The notes below the pieces were generated by a model. That model saw only the letters and a program-made list of their open reading frames with translations. It was not told the DNA's origin and did not search any database. From Paramecium tetraurelia (taxonomy: Eukaryota; Ciliophora; Oligohymenophorea; Peniculida; Parameciidae): a stretch of DNA of 64,000 nt. Of this stretch, positions 24,522 through 36,452 are shown piece by piece. Each line of letters begins with the position of its first letter. The stretch's first letter is position 1. Location of the stretch: assembly GCF_000165425.1 (NCBI RefSeq), contig NW_001798988.1, forward strand, positions 199,204 to 263,203. Reading direction: 5' to 3'. The position numbers and the translations under genes are program-made.

Positions 24522-26480
24522 TCAAAATATTTTTTTTGGTTGAACGAAATTTAGATAATCGATTTTCTCTTTCTTTTCCTCTAAACTCTCATTAATTTTG
24601 AGATTCTTTAATAAGGAATCTGTAGATTTAAATCTAGCTTAATTTAATATTGGTTATATCGGTTCTTTTGAGGTTTAATATTTTCTGACTTTCTTAAAGG
24701 ATGCTTAGATAAGTTATTAAACTTATCTAGCCTTTTTATCAGGGTTATTCGATTTATATGCTTCTTGATACATTAAAGAAAGTATTAAATTATCCTAAGG
24801 TACTTTTGGCAATCTTGTTATTGAATCTAGAACCTAATCTAAATTCATTTAGGGAAGTATTTTATTAGGACTTATGCTAGGCAATTTAGCATGAAAAGAG
24901 AATTTTTCTAACTTCCTCTACCTCACTTTAGGAACTGCTCTCTCATCAATGTGAGTACTTAATAATTTAAGTATTTTAATACAGTTCTCTAACTTATTTT
25001 GTTTAGGTTTCATAATTTTGATTTCCAAATTTCTTTAATTTTTACTAATATTATTGAAGTGCATTACTAAAAACTCTCTATCCCTTTTCTTCTGTTTGAA
25101 GTTCGCAAGAATCATCATTTATTATACCTGATTCTGTGATATTTTGAAATACTTAAACTTAGCTCATGCTATGGTTATTTGAGTGATACTTTTTCCTTTT
25201 TTCTTAAGTTTTTCTTTTCTCGATATGCAAATAAACCTATATTGATATAAAGCTATATTGTTACATTATTTTAATCACTAATTTATGCCATTGCAGATTT
25301 ATAAATTAAATTCCAATGTTAAAGAATTAGTTTGGATTATTTCTTCATATTATCATAAACAATAAAGTTGCCTAGATTATTAAAAAACTTGTTTTTTCTT
25401 ATTTTATAAACAATTAATCTAGGCGATATTGCCCTAGCCGTAGTAAACCTAGTGACTTTATTCAAAATTTCCACTTCTCCAAATTATTAGTTCTCTCCAT
25501 AAGAAGATAGAACTAGATTTCTCTCTCCAATTCTTTTGGAAAGTTAAACTTCTCCATTGATGATAAAAAATAACGAATTCGATTTGCTCCCTTCTTCATA
25601 TATGATTTCTCCAGCTTTATATGTTATTTTTCTGCATTCTAACAAAATTCCCATAATCTCGTTCAAGTCTGAATCAGCTGAAGTGAACAGTGTATTTTTT
25701 TTAAAATATTATATTTTCTCTTCTAATGCTTCACTTAAATATGGATCCAATAACTAGACATATGCTGCTTCAGTCATATATAACAGATGAGTATTTTCAA
25801 CTGCAAACACTGTTGAAGCTCTAGAAGTTTCCAATTTTATAGCGACTTCACCAAAAGAACTAACAATTTTCGATAAAAAATTATACTCTCCAGAAAATAG
25901 CATTTTCATCATCATATACTCTGGAAATAAACTCTTTAGACCATAAGGATCTATGGTTGTTTTATTTTCCTATTCTAATTCAACTTCGATATTATTCATT
26001 CCAACCATTTTTTCTTTTGGTTTCAACACTACGCATCTTCCATCTAGAATAATATAATAGTATTTATTTTGGTCTCCCTATCTATATACCATATTAAAGG
26101 CTTGAAAGTATTAATATCTAAATGCTAAGTAAGTTTTACCTTAATTAAGTGTACACTTTATGCATTATTTCTGGAGGAATTTATTCTTTCATGTGTTTTA
26201 TTGCTTTTACTTATCCAAGCTACTCTATTAAAACAGGTGAAGTTGGAACGAATGTATTCGATAAAGTTCTTAAACTTGCTTTCTGAAATTTTTTACTATA
26301 TTTTTTTTGCTAAGGATCAAAAGTGAACGGTGGCAAATTATTTAATTCAGATTTTATCGATTCAATATCGATAAGCTTCTTTTATTTTTTATAATCTTTA
26401 TTATTCATTAATAGCAATGATTTATTTAATTTCTCCTCATCCGAGTCTGAATTTGGTTAAGGCTTTGTAAAATCAAACAT
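24522..26480 (-). CDS. Cyclic-nucleotide-binding-domain protein
   Basis: Minus-strand gene from ATG 26480 (MFDFTKPQPNSDSDEEK) to the TGA at 24524-24522, roughly 600 residues with a few introns. Two cyclic-nucleotide-binding folds are visible. In the first, MVYRQGDQNKYYYIILDGR and SFGEVAIKLETSRASTVFA lie about 25800-26110. In the second, ITYKAGEIIYEEGSKSNSFF lies about 25570-25620 and FGEVEILNKVTRFTTARA about 25430-25480. The second retains the FGE...R.A phosphate-binding pattern, consistent with real cAMP/cGMP binding. There is no kinase or channel domain, so it resembles the orphan CNB proteins common in ciliates and flagella rather than a PKA regulatory subunit; no inhibitor site was seen. 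Likely an effector of cyclic-nucleotide signalling in ciliary or cortical regulation. Confidence 0.78.
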
Positions 26481-27235
26481 TTATTTGTCCGAAATTGTAA
26501 ACTAGGATTGAATGTAGGAACTCATAAATTTCACTAAAAGGTTAAATTATAATTTTTAATTAATTTATTGATAATCCCAAATGTTATTGAAAAAATTCAG
26601 AAACTTATTTTTCATTTTTATAAATAAAATTATTTCTTAATTGTTCAAGCTGTTTGATTATAAAAAGAGAACTAGAAATATTCCTTGTAATATGATTTTG
26701 AATTTATTGTATTTCATTGTTGTTAATAAAATAGTAATAATAGAAACTAATTTAATAAATATTTTCATTAATTGATTATGTCTACAAGCTATTGATAAAA
26801 AAATGATTTCCTATTAGTAATTTTATCACTCAACAATTTTATTTTTAGTAGAGACTTAAAATGATTTTCGAGTGTATGATTACTAAAAATATAAATGCTT
26901 TAATTTTATAATGTACTATTCTAGTTATAAATAAATAAAGTAAGTTGAGAAATTTTGAAAATTTGTACTCAATAATTTTGCTATTTTAGCGTTGTATGTC
27001 CTCAGAATAAAAGGTGTTTAAAAATATTTTCTTATTCATCATTCACATAGTCGTTGGTTTATTATATTAATATATTATATCAAAAATATTCTTCATATTA
27101 TATAACTTGACAAATTGTTTACAATATTTGTTAAAGTTCATCTTACTCTACAATTTAAGAAATCATATTCATATTTTTGTCTTTATTCAATAACTTTAGT
27201 TTTAAATAAAAACGGAATATACTAATTTATCACTA
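26481..27235. other. Divergent intergenic region, no gene seen
   Basis: About 750 bp between divergently transcribed genes, extremely AT-rich, with frequent TGA in all frames. Presumably contains both promoters; no motif could be singled out. Confidence 0.5.
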
Positions 27236-30200
27236 ATGTCAGGATACTAAAGAACTTATTAACTAGTTCTATTCAGCTTCTTATGAGTATCACACATCAG
27301 AGTCTGATCTAAAAGGAGTTGAATAGTATCCTGAGATTATGAAACAAGGGTGAGATATAAGTATAAAAGATAATTATCATAGAAATGATTTGGGAAAACG
27401 CTAGAATCAAGAATTAGATATTGCTTGCTTTTTAATGGCTGTAGAAGTTGAGAGACTAGTTAGAGAGAATACGTAATTAAAATAGGAGATTCAAAATTTT
27501 ATTGACTCAGGATTAGATAGAGTGAATTACGAAATGTAAATCAGGGATTTAATGGAAAAATTGAAGAATCAAACATCGTAATATTACAAATATCCCTTTT
27601 TAGTGAAGTGAATAGCTATTCTGAAGAGCGTGAAAGACTTGTAATAATTATTAGAGAATTGGAAGATGAAATTCAGAAGATTGGAAGAACAACTCAGAGA
27701 TTATGATCCTAATTGGAGGAAGTCATAGAGAGATTTAGAATTGCAATTATAATTATAAAATAAGCTTTTTGGAGGGAAAGCACCTGAGGAGATTTCTAGG
27801 GAATTGGAAGAACTAAGAAAAAAAGCTAAGATTTTAGATGATTTGTAGAAGAAAATAGGTGCTAAAGCTCCAGGTATCTAATTTTAAGTAAGATTTTAGA
27901 TGAATTATTAAAAGAACTAGAAAATTTGAAAAAAAAGGCCTAGCAATTTGATGATATTAATAAAAAATTAAATGGTAAAAACTTTTCAGATTTAGAAAAA
28001 GAATTAGAAAAATTGAGACAAAAAGCTGATAAATTTGATGAAATTAGTAAATAATTTTCAAATCCATGTAAGTTGTACTTAATATTCATAGCTGATATAT
28101 AAAAGGAACTTGATTAATTAAAAAAAAAGGCTGCAGAATTGGATAAGATGAAATCGTAATTGAATAATTAAAATCCTGATTAACTGTTAAAGAATTTAGA
28201 TGAAAATAAAAAGTAATTGCAATCAAAAGATAGAGAAATTGGGGATTTAAAGGTTTATCTATAAATTAATATTTTAGAGACTTCTATCTGAATTGTAATA
28301 GAATTAAGGCTCATAAGATGATTAAATAAGATTTTTGTAATAGAAGATAGATGAATTAGAAGAAAAAGTGGTTGGTTTGGTTCAAGAATTATCTAGATAC
28401 AAAATGCTATTAAAGTCTAAAGAAGATGAACTCAATAAATTATAAATGTTGTTCAGAGACAATGAAACCAGGCTTGCATAAATGAATAATGAATTGCAAA
28501 GATCTAAAAATGATTTATAGAGAGCATAAGGAGATCTTTAAAAAGCCTAGGGTGATTTAAGAAAAGCTTAAACTGATTTATCAAAATCTTAATAAGAGAA
28601 TTAGAATTTGAAATAACAAACTGATGATCTTAAAAGATAGAATTAGGAATTAGCCTAGGAAAATAATAACTTGCAATAAGATTTGGAGAATTAAACTTAA
28701 AATTTAGGATAATTAGATGAAATAAAGGATTAACTCAATGATTTATAGGAGGAGAAGAATTAATTAAATGATAAGGTGTCAGATTTATAGAATGATCTAA
28801 AGGAAAAGTAGAGATTGTTCGATTAAAAGTAAAAGGAATTAGAAGATGCATTAAAAAGAGTAAAAGATTTGGAAGCTAAATTGTTAGAAATGGATCACTA
28901 TATTGATACATTGGAAGACGATTTATAAAAGTTTGAGAAAGATAATCAACAGTTAAACAGAGAAGCTGGATAAAAGTAATTGGCTGATAGAGAATTAGAA
29001 AGATTAAGAGGGTTGTTAGATCAAATGAAAAATTAGTATGATTAATAACAAAAAGAATTAGGAAAGCTTAAAAACAATCTTGATCAGATGAGAGATCTGT
29101 AAGATGAGCTTGCCTAAGCCAAATCAGAATTAGATAGAGCAAATTCTGTCATAGCATAGTAATAAGATGAATTAGCTTAGAAAGAGAATGAGATCTCTTA
29201 GTTGGTTAGAGAAGTTTAAAATTTAGAGGAATCTAATAATTAATTGTAAGATTAGAATAATAATCTGTAATAAACATTATAAGAATAATAAGCAGTAACT
29301 AATGGAAACCAGGAAGAATTGACTAAATTAAGAAGAATAGCTGAGGATTATAAGGAAAAGATCAGATAATTAGAATTAAAATTTAATGAATATTCTAATA
29401 TGGAGGAGAGACTTAAGTAATCAGATCATAGGATTGCAGTATTAATGACTGAAATAGAGAGATTGAATTCTTTAGTGAAACAAATTACTTCTGAAACTGA
29501 AGATTGGAAGTAAAAGCATTCAAGAATAGAATTAGCTCTTTTAGAGTATAGACAAATTGAGAAAACTAATCGTGATGCTGTAAATAAGAATCAATAATTT
29601 ATAAATGAAATAGAAAGATTAAAGAAACTATTAGAAGCAAAGCATATAGAATTATTATAAACTATAGAAAGATGTGACCTCTTAGAGTCTTAATAATAGA
29701 CTTTAATGAACTAAGTTTAAGATGCTTTAAAAAAGGCGGACACAGGTGATACTATTTTACTCTAATATTTATTGATTGCAGCAGAGAATGAAAGATTGAC
29801 TGGAATTCTATAACCGATTTAAGAAAAGTACAATTAATTGACAACATAAGTTAAGGAAATGACAATTAAATATACTGAATTATAAAATAAAACATTAGGA
29901 ATTGATTTGGATGAGTATGAAAGACTGAAAAAATTAATTATTGAATATGAGAATAGAATTGCTATGCTTTCACTTGAAATTTAAAGATTAAAAGCAAAAA
30001 CAAATATTCTTGATAGAAATAATGGCTCACAAGGTAATTATGGTAGTAATGATAACATCAATATATAGTATAATAGTACAATGTTCTAATCAAATGAAGA
30101 TTTGTCTAAAAAGATTACTGATTTATTGTGTTTAATTGCAATGATGTCAGCAGAATTGGATGTCTTAAGAAGTAACAACGAAAAACAAGTTTAACAATAA

Positions 30201-30314
30201 ATAGTAAATTAATATAGACAAAACAATGATGTTACTAATGTGTAAACAATTCAATCAGTTGAAACTACATCAGGCTTCTCATATCAGAGAATATCTTCAA
30301 ATAGAAAATATTGA
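27236..30314 (+). CDS. 965-residue coiled-coil protein with ~34-residue repeats
   Basis: Seven introns (22, 33, 26, 25, 26, 24, 25 bp) leave exactly 966 codons from ATG 27236 to TGA 30312-30314. After a short head (MSGYQRTYQL) almost the entire protein is coiled coil. Near 27780-28190 are four degenerate tandem units of the form EL..EL..L+KKA..FD. A long heptad region rich in Gln encoded by TAA/TAG follows. The C-terminus has a compact hydrophobic segment (KKITDLLCLIAMMSAELDVL) and a polar tail. Architecture is that of basal-body, striated-rootlet or cortical scaffold proteins; a specific family is not recognised. The 24-bp intron near 28069-28092 contains no in-frame TGA. Confidence 0.72.
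27780..28190 (+). repeat. Four degenerate ~34-residue protein repeats
   Basis: Units begin at PEEISRELEELRKKA, then DELLKELENLKKKA, DLEKELEKLRQKA and DIQKELDQLKKKA. Each is followed by a D-containing helix and a short N/K/G-rich break. Introns of 26 and 24 bp fall between units 1/2 and 3/4, close to repeat boundaries. DNA identity is low, so the duplications are old. Confidence 0.7.
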
Positions 30315-30628
30315 AAATTATTTGCATTAAAATTTTAAAATCACATATAAATCTAACAACCATGCATATCTCTTTAAACTAAAGGGATAAGTATTTTTAA
30401 ACGAACTTCAACAGACCATGGAAGATACATTTTATAATAATAATACCAATTCAATATGCATTTCGAAAGGTAGTGATAAAATGGTTTGAAAAACGGGTGA
30501 ATAAGAATATTTTAGAATCTTTGACCATTACTATAATTCTTAATTATTATTACATTATGATGAGAATAATTTCTTGCGCAACTTATTTAGATTTTCTTTT
30601 TAATTTTTTATTTTAATTTCAAATTCAA

Positions 30629-32621
30629 ATGTCCTTTCTTCAATATCCTCCTGATAAGAAAATATAGAATTACTAATTTAGCTTCAAGGCAAAAGTAGGA
30701 AAAGGAGCTTACGGAACTGTTTATGCAGGCAAGAATATGAATGACAGTAAAATCATTAATAATATTCAATTCAGATAAGATTGTAGCATTGAAAATCATC
30801 GATAAAAAAATCTTATAGACAGACTATGCCAATTAATTGATAGCATCAGAAATCGAGATCATGAAGCTGATAGAAGATAAAAATATTGTCAAATTAATTG
30901 ATGTCTTGCAAAGTGTGAACAATACATATATCATCACTGAGTATTGTGATGGAGGGGATCTAAGGGAGTATTTAAAAAAAAGAAAGTATTAAATATTATT
31001 ACAATTAGATTAATACCAGAAGTCGATGCCATTAACATATTTAGAGATCTGCTTCATGGCATCAAAGCCTTGTTAAAGATCGGTATCATTCATAGGGACA
31101 TAAAGCCAGCAAATATCATGATTCATGATGGAGAGTTTAAAATTACTGATTTTGGTTTTGCTAAACAAGTTGATTCACACATAGATGCCATTATGAATTC
31201 TTTGGTAGGGACTCCTCTTTACATGAGTCCTCAGATTTTGAAAAGACAATCATATACATCGAAATGCGACATCTGGTCACTAGGTTTAATTTTATACGAA
31301 ATGCTTTATGGGATCACCCCATGGCACTCTACAAATTTAGTTGAATTAATGGCCAAATTGGATTCCAAAGTATTTTATATTATATTATTTAAAGCCCTTA
31401 GAATTCCCCTGCTTTCCAAGGGTAAGCGATTAGACTAAGTAAATCATTCGAAGCTGTCTCTAAATAAATGAAGATAAAAGGATTTCGTGGGATGCTCTAT
31501 TTGAATTAACAAGTACATAAGATTAAATCAACATACCCAATCAAAGTATGCTCCCCATAATTTAAAAACATCCCATTCAATACTAGAGTTAATAAAACTA
31601 ATAAAATTAATAAACCAATTAAGTCTTAGAGAATATTGAAAAGGGACCACAGCAAAGAACTAAAATGAGAACTGAAAGCATGGGTAATTGTAATTTCACA
31701 AGTCGTCATAATAGAAGCTTAAGTAATGCCAATAATCACGATAAGGATAAATCAGACGAAAGATAAAAAACTAAATGCACTACTCCAAAATTATCATATC
31801 TGTAAAAAGTCACACCTCAAAGATAAACTACATCCATTACATCGGATTCTGAAAGAGATAGGAGTAATTCAATAATTAAGTTTGCGAATAAAAAACTCAG
31901 TCTCATGAAATACTTGGAAAATGCTCACACAACACCCTAGGAATAAAAAGATAATAATGAGTATAGTAAGTCTCCAAGCTATCTCTAGTCTAAGTCAACT
32001 AACACATCTAATAGACATATTATAGATTAAGAAAATTCATCAAACAAAACAAAAGTAACTGAATTTTAGATAGAAGAAAAGACGAAAGAACCCATTAATA
32101 ATATTATTAATAATGGGTATTACAATTTTAATTAGAATTCTAAATTAAAACGAACTTTTAGCAACAATTTCAAGGAAAACAGCTTATCTCCTATAAATTA
32201 AAATCAACATGGAATATCGTAGTTATTAAAATTAATATAAAATCAATACGATCTAATCCCAAGTCATTTTGCAATTAAAAAATAGGTCGAATAAATTATT
32301 AGTCAGCATCGATCAATGATTTTGTAGGCGAAAGACTTTCATTATTCCTATGAAGATGCTAAGGAATTAAAGAAGATAATTAATAGATTAATTGATTACC
32401 TAAATGAGCATCCTAATGACAATTTTGCCATTTAGTTGTCAGTGATGCTATTGCTAATTCTAAATTATAATTAAGTTGTGAATTTCTGCATATAATAAAA
32501 GTCCAGTGAGTTGTCGAAAGCACTATTAGATTTAATAAAGAAAAACTAAAGTATCTAATAAAAATAATTAATTCTGAACCCAGCATTTTTAAGAGAAAAT
32601 ATAAATAAATAACTTTTATGA
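30629..32621 (+). CDS. ULK-like serine/threonine protein kinase
   Basis: 638 residues after introns of 28, 23 and 25 bp. The kinase domain occupies the first ~270 residues: glycine loop GKGAYGTVY, the ATP lysine in VALKII, the catalytic loop HRDIKPANIMI, DFGFAK in place of plain DFG, activation-segment end GTPLYMSPQIL, and DIWSLGLILYEMLYG. HRDIKPxN together with DFGFAK is the ULK/Fused/ATG1 flavour. Beyond the domain (ending near ISWDALFE) comes a long Ser/Asn/Lys-rich linker and a helical C-terminal region (about 32200-32600). All catalytic residues are present, so it should be active. A second ULK-like kinase lies at 58493-60397. Whether this one acts in autophagy or, like many ciliate ULKs, in ciliary or cortical patterning is open. 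Confidence 0.88.
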
Positions 32622-32678
32622 CTTACTTGAGTTAATTATTATTTATTGTTTTTTTTTTGTAAAGATTATATCTCTAAA

Positions 32679-35600
32679 ATGCTATAGAATCAATAAAGCT
32701 CAACAGAACATTCAAGTATTCAAAAACTGCAATAATTCTTGCAAGGATTGAATAAGTCAATTGTTAAGTAGGGTGTTTAAGCCAATTTGTAAACAATATC
32801 AAATAATTTGGATGCTGCAGCAAATGAAATAGGGTTCTTGTTGTAATAACGAGATTTGAATGAGTTTAGTCATATTGTAAATAAATTGTCATCAGTTTGG
32901 AAAGAATTATACAAAACTGTTTATAATAGTAAATTGGTTAATGAGTTTGACAATGAGCCAAGTGATTTTCAACAAAAAATGGAATTGATATCATAGACAA
33001 AGAAGTAAATGAAGGATGGGGTAGGAGAAATTGGTTAATTGGGAGGAGTGCGAGTATCAGCTTATCAGACTCCTTAGACAAAAAATATGATGAGATAGAT
33101 GAGCAGACAATAAACTGGTTTGCCTTCCATTTCAGGATAACCTCAAACTGAATACAAGCATAAAACGAACTATGAAATTGATGATGATTAAAGGGAAATT
33201 TTGTAGGAAGTCTTGAGGTAGAGCAATAAGTTGAATATGTAAATAGTAATGAAACGATATGATCCAAAGATAACATTAATGGTAAGCTAAGGAACAGACA
33301 CCAATTTAGATATCTAGGAGGCAATAAGAGGATTTAACAAAGATTATTTAGAGATTAAATTATCAGAAATTACAAAGGAAAACTTAAAGAATTTGGAGGA
33401 AATACAAAAGGCGATGTCGGAGAAGCATGAATTTACATAGGTAGGTGAATCATCTGCAACAGAAAAGTTAAAATCAATCTACAAGACTATTTACACTAAG
33501 ACAACTGAAATGGATCAATTAATGGTTGAGGCTTCTAGATAAGAACCTTAAATTGTTTAGGATGTTTTGGATGAGTTCGTCCATCATATAACACACAATT
33601 ATAAAGACATACAATCAGAAACATTTAAGATTGTTGCTAAGTTGTTTTAGTCATTGCAGCAGAAATAAAAATAAGATGAGCTATAGAAAAGTAGAAGTCT
33701 GTAAGTTTAGTAACCTCAGCATAAAAAAGATAAGTTAAGTTCGTCTAAGAGAGGTAATCAAAGTTCAGCTGATGAATCTCAAATAAGTGAAAAAATTAGG
33801 TAGGAATTAATTGAAAAGAAAATAGAAGTGGATAAGAAGAATCAAGAAATATCTGAATTACAGAATAAAGTGAGACAAACTGAAACTTAGTATATCTAAA
33901 CAGCCTTAGAATTGGAGTCAATGAAGTTAAATGTTAGTAAGTCAGAATAAGATAAGGCACATTTAAATTATGAATTTAGGAAAATGGAAAAGCAACTTAC
34001 TACTTTTAATTCCAAGACCTTTCAAGATTAAGCCATTTAATGTACTGATATTGGATAGTAAAATTTAATTTAAAAATTACAAAAAGACAATCAATAAATT
34101 CAATAAAAAGTGTATCAACTCAAAAGTGAATTAAATAAAATAAGTCCAAGTTCAGGGAGAGAATTAAAATACTAAAATACAGAATTTTAAGATAAAAGCG
34201 ATGATTAGAACATTTAAAATTCATAGAATGGAACTCCTAGATTAACTAGTAGGTATAAATCTGCATATGATTTTGACAATTAATTGAATGAAGATGTTTA
34301 TTCAATTGATTAGAGATTAGATTCCTCTTAGTAAATGTATAAAAATAGTGAAATATCTAACAAAGAAAGATTAGATGATATGGGATTCGAGAGATCACCA
34401 ACTCATTCAAATACTATTAAAGCCGGTTAAAAAATGAAAAATAAATCTTCAGCTCAACTCGAATCAAGATAAACTAATAGTCCTAAATCTAATTCTGAAA
34501 GATCGGTTAAGGTGTCATTACAAGTAAGTTAAACGAATTTCAATCCAAAGAAAAAGAAATAAAAGTCTATTCTTAAAATAGAAGAAGAAGATTCCACTCT
34601 AAATTAATCTGCTGAATTGAAGAAACAAAAAATCAAACAGCAAGCTTTTTCTAATAAAGTCACTAGGAGATAAACTACTTTAGAAGTAGCCTCCAATGAT
34701 TTTTTCTAAAATTAAAATTCAATTAAAGATCAAGATGAAACATAAGCGGCCACTAATTTTGAAACTTAAAGGACTCAATCTGGATAAGCCATAAATAAGC
34801 CTAAAAGAATTAAGTCAGTTGATAAAAAGAATAATATAAGTGGAAGGAGAATTCAAACTGAAGGGCAGGAATAATTATAAGAAAGCGATGATAGTCAATC
34901 AGAAAATGGCAATACTAAGGTTAAGTTTTCAAGAAGCACCACTTAAAAAGATTAAAAAAAACAAACACTTAAAAAGGGCTAGTAAATGACTTAGAGTAGA
35001 AATATTCAAACAAAGAAATCTGGAGACATTTAATTTATTGAAACTGTAGAAGAAATTCCCTCTAATATTACATCTTAATAAAATTTAGATAAATATAGTT
35101 AAAGACAATAAAATACTATTGAAGAGAATGATGGGTAGATTAGGCATAAAAATGATTATTTGAAGTATAATGGAAATTCTCCAATTAAAAGATCAAGCAC
35201 TTCAGTTCCATAATAACTCCAAATGATTATCAAATTAAATGATGAGGATTAACAATAATTTACAACCTATTGGCATTAGAGTAAATATTATAAGAGTATT
35301 ATTAGGACACATTGATTAAGAAACTTAAACTGAAAATTATTTGTTGATGTAATTACTATAAAGTACAATTACTCAATTAGATCTTCCTCTGAATGTCAAA
35401 CAAAATATAGCTTAACAATTGCCAAAAAAACTAGAAACTGCTATTGCAATAGCACTGAATCAAAGTTAGATTATACATTAAACAGGGGGTTTAAGTTCAG
35501 ATAATTTGTAGTAATTTGAATACAATTCTCCTTAAAGTTCTCGATAATCATAAGAATCATTTAGATAGAAATAGTTTAGAAATTAGAGAGGTCTTGATTC

Positions 35601-36261
35601 TCAAGGAAAATAAAAATAACAAACTTTATTAGATTTGAATTAATGTGAACCTCCTCAAACAAAAACAAGTTTGGATAGCAAGATTGGTTAATTAACTTAA
35701 AAGAACTCAGTAGAATTGCCAGGGTAAGGAAATTCTGAAAATAGCGATGGAATATTGAAATCAAAAGGAGAGTTAGATAAGTAGTTCTTAAAATAATAAG
35801 AATAAGTATTAAAATTGGAAGAGTTTCTGAGATCCGAAGATGAAGAGTTGGGATATGAAGAATTAGCAAGGTAAATAATAGCAAACGAGAATGGAGGTTA
35901 ACCTTTAGAACAATTCAAACAAAATGATCTCTAATCAGAGAATTTTATGAAAAAACTCCATAATAGTATGACGAATCATAAAACAAGAGGAGCTGCTGCT
36001 ATTTAGGAAATGTTAAAACGATTCTACAAAAAGAATTCGAAGGAACAAATTACTTTCCAAGAATTCAAAGGGTTTTACTAAAAGGTTTTCTCGGCTCATA
36101 AACAATGTGGTTTTAATATTGTGTGTAGTCATTTATAAAGATTTCTAATGAAGTTAGGATTTACTTGCTCCTTGTTTTCTAAACGAAAAGTAATGATGTA
36201 ATTTATTTTAGCTATTGAAAACTTCGCTTTCAATACTTAAACCTTTCAATCCATTGCATGA
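32679..36261 (+). CDS. Long Q/S-rich protein with helical ends, 1,185 residues
   Basis: A single 25-bp intron (GTAAAT...ATTAG, about 35281-35305) separates two long exons giving 1,186 codons. The N-terminal 350 residues are predicted helical (for example NNLDAAANEIGFLLQ and TQKNMMRQMSRQ). A coiled coil follows near 33800-34130, then about 500 residues of Ser/Lys/Gln-rich disordered sequence. A C-terminal domain (about 35930-36260) is again ordered, with RGAAAIQEMLKRFYKK and CGFNIVCSHLQRFLMKLGF. No family recognised. Only 57 bp separate it from the upstream kinase, same strand; co-function is conceivable but spacing like this is normal here. Confidence 0.7.
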
Positions 36262-36452
36262 AACGAAATAAAAATTAGTGAATCAATCAGCCACTAATTA
36301 GAGTTCAAGCAAATTTTAAACTAATTAACATTTTTCTGTTGATTAATGAATATTAATAACATTACAACTTACAAATTAATGATCAATCAAAGATTACTCC
36401 TTCCTATTCATTTATCTCTTATTAAATTCTACTAAAATGAATAAATATTTAT

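Noticed and set aside
32938-33324. Minus-strand 128-residue frame
   Set aside because: Antisense shadow of the 1,185-residue Q/S-rich protein, whose plus-strand frame is open across the whole region.
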